Below, piece by piece: positions 5,409 through 8,047 of a stretch of DNA of 8,047 nt. Each line of letters starts with the position of its first letter. The first letter of the stretch is position 1. The translations under genes were made by a program, and so were the position numbers. Under the pieces are notes generated by a model, which was not told where the DNA came from, did not search any database, and worked only from the letters and a program-made list of their open reading frames with translations. This DNA comes from Flavobacteriaceae bacterium (GTDB lineage: Bacteria; Bacteroidota; Bacteroidia; Flavobacteriales; Flavobacteriaceae), in NCBI GenBank assembly GCA_947443815.1, contig CANEXR010000117.1:1-8047 (forward strand). The letters run 5' to 3'.

Positions 5409-6737
5409 ATGGAAAATAGAAAAAAAGTCGCCTTTTATACTTTAGGTTGCAAGTTGAATTTTTCGGAAACATCAACCATTGCTCGTAATCTTCAAGACGA
5501 GGGTTTTGACCGAGTTGATTTTGAGGAAGTAGCCGATATGTATGTGATAAATACCTGTTCGGTGACCGAAAATGCTGATAAGCAGTTCAAACAAGTGGTC
5601 CGAAAAGCCATGAAACTGAATGATAAAGCGTTTGTAGCAGCAGTTGGTTGTTATGCGCAATTAAAACCAGAAGAATTAGCAGCTGTTGATGGAGTTGATC
5701 TAGTTCTTGGTGCGACCGAAAAATTTAAATTAGCCGATTATATCAATGATTTATCCAAAAACGATTTTGGAGAAGTACATTCTTGCGAAATTGCCGAAGC
5801 CGATTTCTATGTTGGCAGTTACTCAATTGGTGATAGAACCCGAGCTTTCTTAAAAGTACAAGACGGTTGTGATTATAAATGTACCTATTGTACGATTCCG
5901 TTAGCCAGAGGAATTTCAAGAAGTGATGAACTCGAAAATGTATTGAAAAATGCATCGGAAATTTCGAAACAAAATATCAAGGAAATTGTTCTTACCGGAG
6001 TAAACATTGGGGATTACGGCAAAGGAGAATTTGGAAATAAAAAACACGAACATACTTTTTTAGAATTAGTTCAGGCTTTAGACCAAGTAGAAGGAATCGA
6101 GCGTTTGCGAATTTCATCTATCGAACCGAATTTATTGAAGAATGAAACCATAGAATTTGTGTCCAAAAGCAGGACTTTTGTACCGCATTTTCATATTCCG
6201 TTGCAATCTGGAAGTAACGATATTTTGAAATTAATGAAACGCCGATACCAACGCGAAATTTATACCGAACGAGTGAATAAAATTCGGGAAGTAATGCCAC
6301 ATGCTTGTATAGGTGTAGATGTAATTGTTGGTTTTCCTGGAGAAACAGACGAACATTTTCTTGAAACCTACCATTTTCTAAATGATATGGATATCTCCTA
6401 TTTACATGTTTTTACGTATTCAGAGCGCGATAATACGGAAGCTGCAACAATGGAAGGCGTAGTTCCGGCTAATGTTCGTGCCAAAAGAAGCAAAATGCTA
6501 AGGGGTTTATCCGTAAAAAAACGCCGTGCCTTTTATGAAAGCCAATTGGGAACAAACAGAACTGTTTTGTTTGAAAGCGAAAATAAAGAAGGCTATATTC
6601 ATGGTTTTACAGAGAACTATGTAAAAGTAAAAACACCTTGGAATCCAGAATTAGTGAATAGCTTACGCGAAATCAATTTAACAAAAATTGACGAAGACGG
6701 AAGCGTACGAATGGAGTTTGTGGCTATGGAAGTATAG
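5409..6737 (+). CDS. mtaB: tRNA (N6-threonylcarbamoyladenosine(37)-C2)-methylthiotransferase MtaB
   Basis: Radical-SAM enzyme that adds a methylthio group to t6A37 of tRNAs reading ANN codons, forming ms2t6A. The N-terminal methylthiotransferase domain (UPF0004) supplies three cysteines for the second Fe-S cluster: C14 (TLGCKLN), C50 (INTCSVT) and C81 (AVGCYAQ). The radical-SAM cluster motif is C154, C158 and C161 (CDYKCTYC). SAM-domain features follow, such as VLTGVNIGDYG, HIPLQSGS and VIVGFPGET. The C-terminal TRAM domain (about residues 380-442) probably binds tRNA. At 442 residues the length suits MtaB, and TLGCKLN is the MtaB form, as opposed to the GCQMN of MiaB. I chose the ATG at 5409 over the in-frame TTG at 5397, which would only add MSYL. 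It has its own -7 box and a strong terminator, so it is probably monocistronic. Confidence 0.95.
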   Translation: MENRKKVAFYTLGCKLNFSETSTIARNLQDEGFDRVDFEEVADMYVINTCSVTENADKQFKQVVRKAMKLNDKAFVAAVGCYAQLKPEELAAVDGVDLVLGATEKFKLADYINDLSKNDFGEVHSCEIAEADFYVGSYSIGDRTRAFLKVQDGCDYKCTYCTIPLARGISRSDELENVLKNASEISKQNIKEIVLTGVNIGDYGKGEFGNKKHEHTFLELVQALDQVEGIERLRISSIEPNLLKNETIEFVSKSRTFVPHFHIPLQSGSNDILKLMKRRYQREIYTERVNKIREVMPHACIGVDVIVGFPGETDEHFLETYHFLNDMDISYLHVFTYSERDNTEAATMEGVVPANVRAKRSKMLRGLSVKKRRAFYESQLGTNRTVLFESENKEGYIHGFTENYVKVKTPWNPELVNSLREINLTKIDEDGSVRMEFVAMEV

Positions 6738-6752
6738 GAAAACAAAAAAATT

Positions 6753-6826
6753 AAACCATTAAGAGATTACTACAATTAAGGTTAATAAACTCAAAACTAA
6801 TTTTCGGTAACTCTTAATGGTTTTTT
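6753..6826 (+). terminator. Hairpin terminator of mtaB, possibly bidirectional
   Basis: The arm AAACCATTAAGAGATTAC (6753-6770) pairs with GTAACTCTTAATGGTTT (6807-6823) with a single bulged T. The right arm runs into a run of six T (6821-6826). The left arm is preceded by AAAAAAATT (6744-6752), which reads as a T-tract on the other strand, so the same stem can end the convergent SDR transcript. The loop is unusually long (36 nt). Confidence 0.75.
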
Positions 6827-6874
6827 ATTAGACATTGGTCATTCAACTTTAAGGCTTTTGACTTTCAACTATTT

Positions 6875-7591
6875 TTAAGGATTCGTTGACCAAATACTGC
6901 TGTTCTTGATAAAAACCCGTCGGTTTAGTTTGAGTTGCGCAATGATTAATTCGGCCATATCTTCCGCTTGCATGACTTTATCTGGATTGCCGTCAGTCAG
7001 GTTTAATTCTTTGGCCATGTCAGTAGCAACGGTGCTCGGTGTTAACGCAGTCACACGAATATTATGTTTGCGGACTTCTTGCATCAATGATTCAGTCAAT
7101 CCTAAAATGGCAAATTTAGATGCGCTATAAGCACTAGTTAAAGCATTACCACTTAATCCGGCTGTTGAAGAAATATTGATGATGTCACCGGTTTGTCTTT
7201 CAATCATATTAGGCAAAACAGCGCGTGTTACATAATAAGTTCCCATTAAGTTTACCTGAATAATGCGTTCCCAAGCGGCTGGCTCCAATTCTAAGAATTT
7301 TCCAAAAGCTGCAATTCCAGCATTGTTGATTAAAATATCAATAGTTCCAAATTCGGCTAAGGCTTTTTCTACTGCAACGTTTACCGAATTGATATCGGCA
7401 ACATCAGCGGTTATGGCTAGTGCTTTTACTCTCAATGAACGTACTTTTGCAGCAACACTGTCTATTTCCTGCTGTGTTCTAGCAACCAAAATTACGTTTA
7501 CACCTTCCTTCGCTAAAGCCAAAGCAATCGCTTTACCAATTCCTTTTCCAGCTCCTGTAATCAGGGCGTTTTTGTTTTTTAAGTCGTTCAT
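6875..7591 (-). CDS. SDR family oxidoreductase, 3-ketoacyl-(ACP) reductase type
   Basis: Classical short-chain dehydrogenase/reductase of 238 residues, soluble, NAD(P)-dependent. The Rossmann cofactor motif is TGAGKGIG (12-19), NNAG is at 89-92, and the active-site set is N114, S142, Y155 and K159 (YSASK). R38 after the second beta strand favours NADPH over NADH. It resembles FabG-type 3-oxoacyl reductases and would commonly be annotated so, but the housekeeping fabG normally sits with fatty-acid genes, and there are none here. The real substrate is therefore uncertain and no symbol is given. The C-terminal WSTNP is, from memory, typical of a flavobacterial paralogue group. The gene has its own -7 box upstream and points toward mtaB, sharing the terminator between them. 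Confidence 0.9.
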   Translation of the reverse strand: MNDLKNKNALITGAGKGIGKAIALALAKEGVNVILVARTQQEIDSVAAKVRSLRVKALAITADVADINSVNVAVEKALAEFGTIDILINNAGIAAFGKFLELEPAAWERIIQVNLMGTYYVTRAVLPNMIERQTGDIINISSTAGLSGNALTSAYSASKFAILGLTESLMQEVRKHNIRVTALTPSTVATDMAKELNLTDGNPDKVMQAEDMAELIIAQLKLNRRVFIKNSSIWSTNP

Positions 7592-7617
7592 TTTATCGTT
7601 TTAAAGTTTTCTATCTA

Positions 7618-7625
7618 CAAATATA
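7618..7625 (-). promoter_or_regulatory. Bacteroidota -7 box (TATATTTG) of the SDR gene
   Basis: Read on the minus strand, TATATTTG matches TAnnTTTG exactly and lies 26 bp before the SDR start codon, in the 80-bp gap after the SIMPL gene. No convincing -33 TTG is seen at the usual distance. The box suggests the SDR gene can be transcribed independently of the SIMPL gene. Confidence 0.55.
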
Positions 7626-7671
7626 CGCATCTAAAACGGTTGGTTGTCTGTCATTCAGATTTGATTTTATA

Positions 7672-8047
7672 TTATTCCAATGAAAATTGTACTTGTATGG
7701 AGCTTGAAATTTTTATTTTTTCAAACTCAATATTGGGTGCTATTTTGCTCATTTCTGAGGCGTATCCAATAGACGATAAACCTCTAATTCGAATGCCATT
7801 TACACTTCCTGCCAATTGGTTGGATAGTTCTGAAAATCCCGAAATATGAATCGCATTTCCTAATTTTTGATGCAATGGTTTGGTGAAGCTAATTGCATTT
7901 TGTTTTGCATCCTCCATAGCTTTGCTATTCATTATGAGCTGAGTATTTTTTTGATTTGAATTTTCCGTTTTTTCGATGCTAACATTTGATATTCCAATGG
8001 CTTCTAATCCTATAAATATTTTTGAAGCAGTTGTCGCATCTTTAGTA
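7672..8047 (-). CDS. SIMPL domain (DUF541) protein, C-terminal part
   Basis: The reading frame is open from the right edge of the window to the TAA at 7674-7672, giving the last 124 residues; the start lies beyond position 8047. The ATG at 7932 is internal. The visible part has the SIMPL/DUF541 pattern: a segment about coupled variables and strands (KDATTASKIFIGLEAIGISNVSIEKTEN), then the helix AMEDAKQNAISFTKPLHQKLG, then GNAIHISGFSE. SIMPL proteins are usually periplasmic or envelope-associated and carry an N-terminal signal peptide, which would be outside the window. Their function is poorly defined. It precedes the SDR gene on the same strand by 80 bp. Confidence 0.8.
   Translation of the reverse strand, partial: TKDATTASKIFIGLEAIGISNVSIEKTENSNQKNTQLIMNSKAMEDAKQNAISFTKPLHQKLGNAIHISGFSELSNQLAGSVNGIRIRGLSSIGYASEMSKIAPNIEFEKIKISSSIQVQFSLE

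Noticed and set aside
7263..7604. 113-codon plus-strand frame opposite the SDR gene
   Set aside because: It is the complement of a gene with intact Rossmann and YxxxK motifs; no family resemblance of its own.

Overview
The window looks like a piece of a Bacteroidota chromosome, most likely Flavobacterium or a close relative. The evidence is AT-rich DNA, start codons without clear Shine-Dalgarno sequences, three Bacteroidota-type -7 promoter boxes (TAnnTTTG) upstream of genes, and protein families typical of flavobacteria. No rRNA, tRNA, CRISPR array, transposase or phage gene was seen. Identifications rest on reading motifs by eye; no database search was run.

Layout, left to right. Positions 1-1049 hold the C-terminal part of a NatB/ABC-2 type exporter permease. 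A 153-bp gap follows, containing a compact imperfect hairpin element (1059-1136) that resembles a dispersed repeat of flavobacterial genomes. Next is an NtrC-type response regulator (1203-2366) with receiver and sigma-54 AAA+ domains but no DNA-binding HTH. A small DEAD-box-like protein with only the first RecA domain and an acidic tail (2455-3162) is followed closely by a DUF2007 protein (3177-3395). A RelE/ParE-type toxin-antitoxin pair (3430-3982) has its own -7 box, overlapped by an inverted repeat. A Cof-type HAD phosphatase (4022-4819) closes this run of + strand genes.

Positions 4820-5396 carry no gene. They contain a 16-bp perfect palindrome and two consecutive MITE-like units (4886-5141 and 5163-5274). 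These share GCCACAGATT-type ends in inverted orientation and a 71-bp direct repeat that is about 90% identical. After them come a -7 box and mtaB (5409-6737), encoding the tRNA t6A37 methylthiotransferase, which ends in a long hairpin terminator. On the minus strand, convergent with mtaB, are an SDR oxidoreductase of the 3-ketoacyl-ACP reductase type (6875-7591) and the C-terminal part of a SIMPL/DUF541 protein (7672-8047).

Most genes are housekeeping or general-purpose and do not form one pathway. The least ordinary items are the structured repeat at 1059-1136, the paired repeat units upstream of mtaB, the HTH-less sigma-54 activator, the half-helicase with its acidic tail and DUF2007 partner, and the toxin-antitoxin promoter/operator arrangement. 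No clearly new multi-gene system could be supported.
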